A program made the translations under genes and the position numbers. This document shows positions 5,718-5,778 of a DNA stretch of 5,778 bases, in pieces. Position 1 is the stretch's first letter; the number at the start of each line of letters is the position of its first letter. The notes below the pieces were generated by a model. It worked only from the letters and a program-made list of their open reading frames with translations. It made no database searches and was not told the DNA's origin. The DNA is from Pseudolysobacter sp. (GTDB lineage: Bacteria; Pseudomonadota; Gammaproteobacteria; Xanthomonadales; Rhodanobacteraceae), in NCBI GenBank assembly GCA_025351985.1, contig JANXUW010000145.1, positions 1 through 5,778 of the forward strand, read 5' to 3'.

Positions 5718-5778
5718 TCAGGAACTCCGATAGTCGTGTGGAGTGACGCGCACAACTTGCACCAACAAAACGTCCGCT
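5718..5778 (-). CDS. Possible 3' end of an upstream gene (toxin partner?)
   Basis: An open frame enters from the right edge and ends with TGA at 5718-5720, one base before the XRE ATG. It encodes 19 visible residues, ADVLLVQVVRVTPHDYRSS. About two thirds of its codons end in G or C and the residues alternate as in a beta strand, so it looks more protein-like than the second open frame. That frame stops at 5713-5715 and overlaps the XRE start as ATGA, but it is poorer in G/C-ending codons. One-base spacing would fit translational coupling in a toxin-antitoxin pair. Nineteen residues are too few to name a family. Confidence 0.35.
   Translation of the reverse strand, partial: ADVLLVQVVRVTPHDYRSS
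5725..5728 (-). promoter_or_regulatory. Shine-Dalgarno sequence that fixes the start of the XRE gene
   Basis: On the minus strand this is GGAG, eight bases before the ATG at 5716. The longer in-frame alternative at 5755 has no comparable site, so the 86-residue product is preferred. Confidence 0.6.

Overview
The window comes from a GC-rich Gram-negative bacterium, most likely a gammaproteobacterium of the Xanthomonadales/Rhodanobacteraceae kind. The reasons are a TonB-dependent outer-membrane receptor, lipoproteins with Lol-type signals, a c-type cytochrome pair-gene known mainly from Proteobacteria, and REP-like palindromes beginning GTAGGTCGGA. This placement is an inference. All credible genes lie on the minus strand, so the biological order runs from high to low coordinates.

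Right end (5103-5778): the last codons of a possible upstream gene enter the window. They are followed by a small XRE-type helix-turn-helix protein (5456-5716) and a small predicted lipoprotein of unknown family (5103-5417), which may have its own promoter inside the 3' end of the XRE gene. This part looks less GC-rich than the rest and reads like accessory DNA.

Spacer (4775-5102): 328 bases without a credible gene. It carries two REP-like palindromes in opposite orientation, a BIME-like unit, directly after the small lipoprotein gene. The remainder presumably holds the promoter of the next operon, but I could not identify one.

Main operon (1-4774): three consecutive minus-strand genes. First is a lipoprotein with a parallel beta-helix (3539-4774). 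After 11 bases comes a diheme c-type cytochrome lipoprotein of the SO2930/HNE_0200 family (2337-3527). After 92 bases containing a strong near-palindrome comes a TonB-dependent receptor (1-2244), whose last strands run off the left edge. The first two are the known but functionally unexplained TIGR03805/TIGR03806 gene pair. Both carry lipoboxes without Asp at +2, so they probably sit on the periplasmic side of the outer membrane, where the receptor is. The simplest reading is an uncharacterised outer-membrane module that combines substrate import, a redox-active diheme protein and a carbohydrate- or polymer-binding beta-helix. Its substrate cannot be read from this window.
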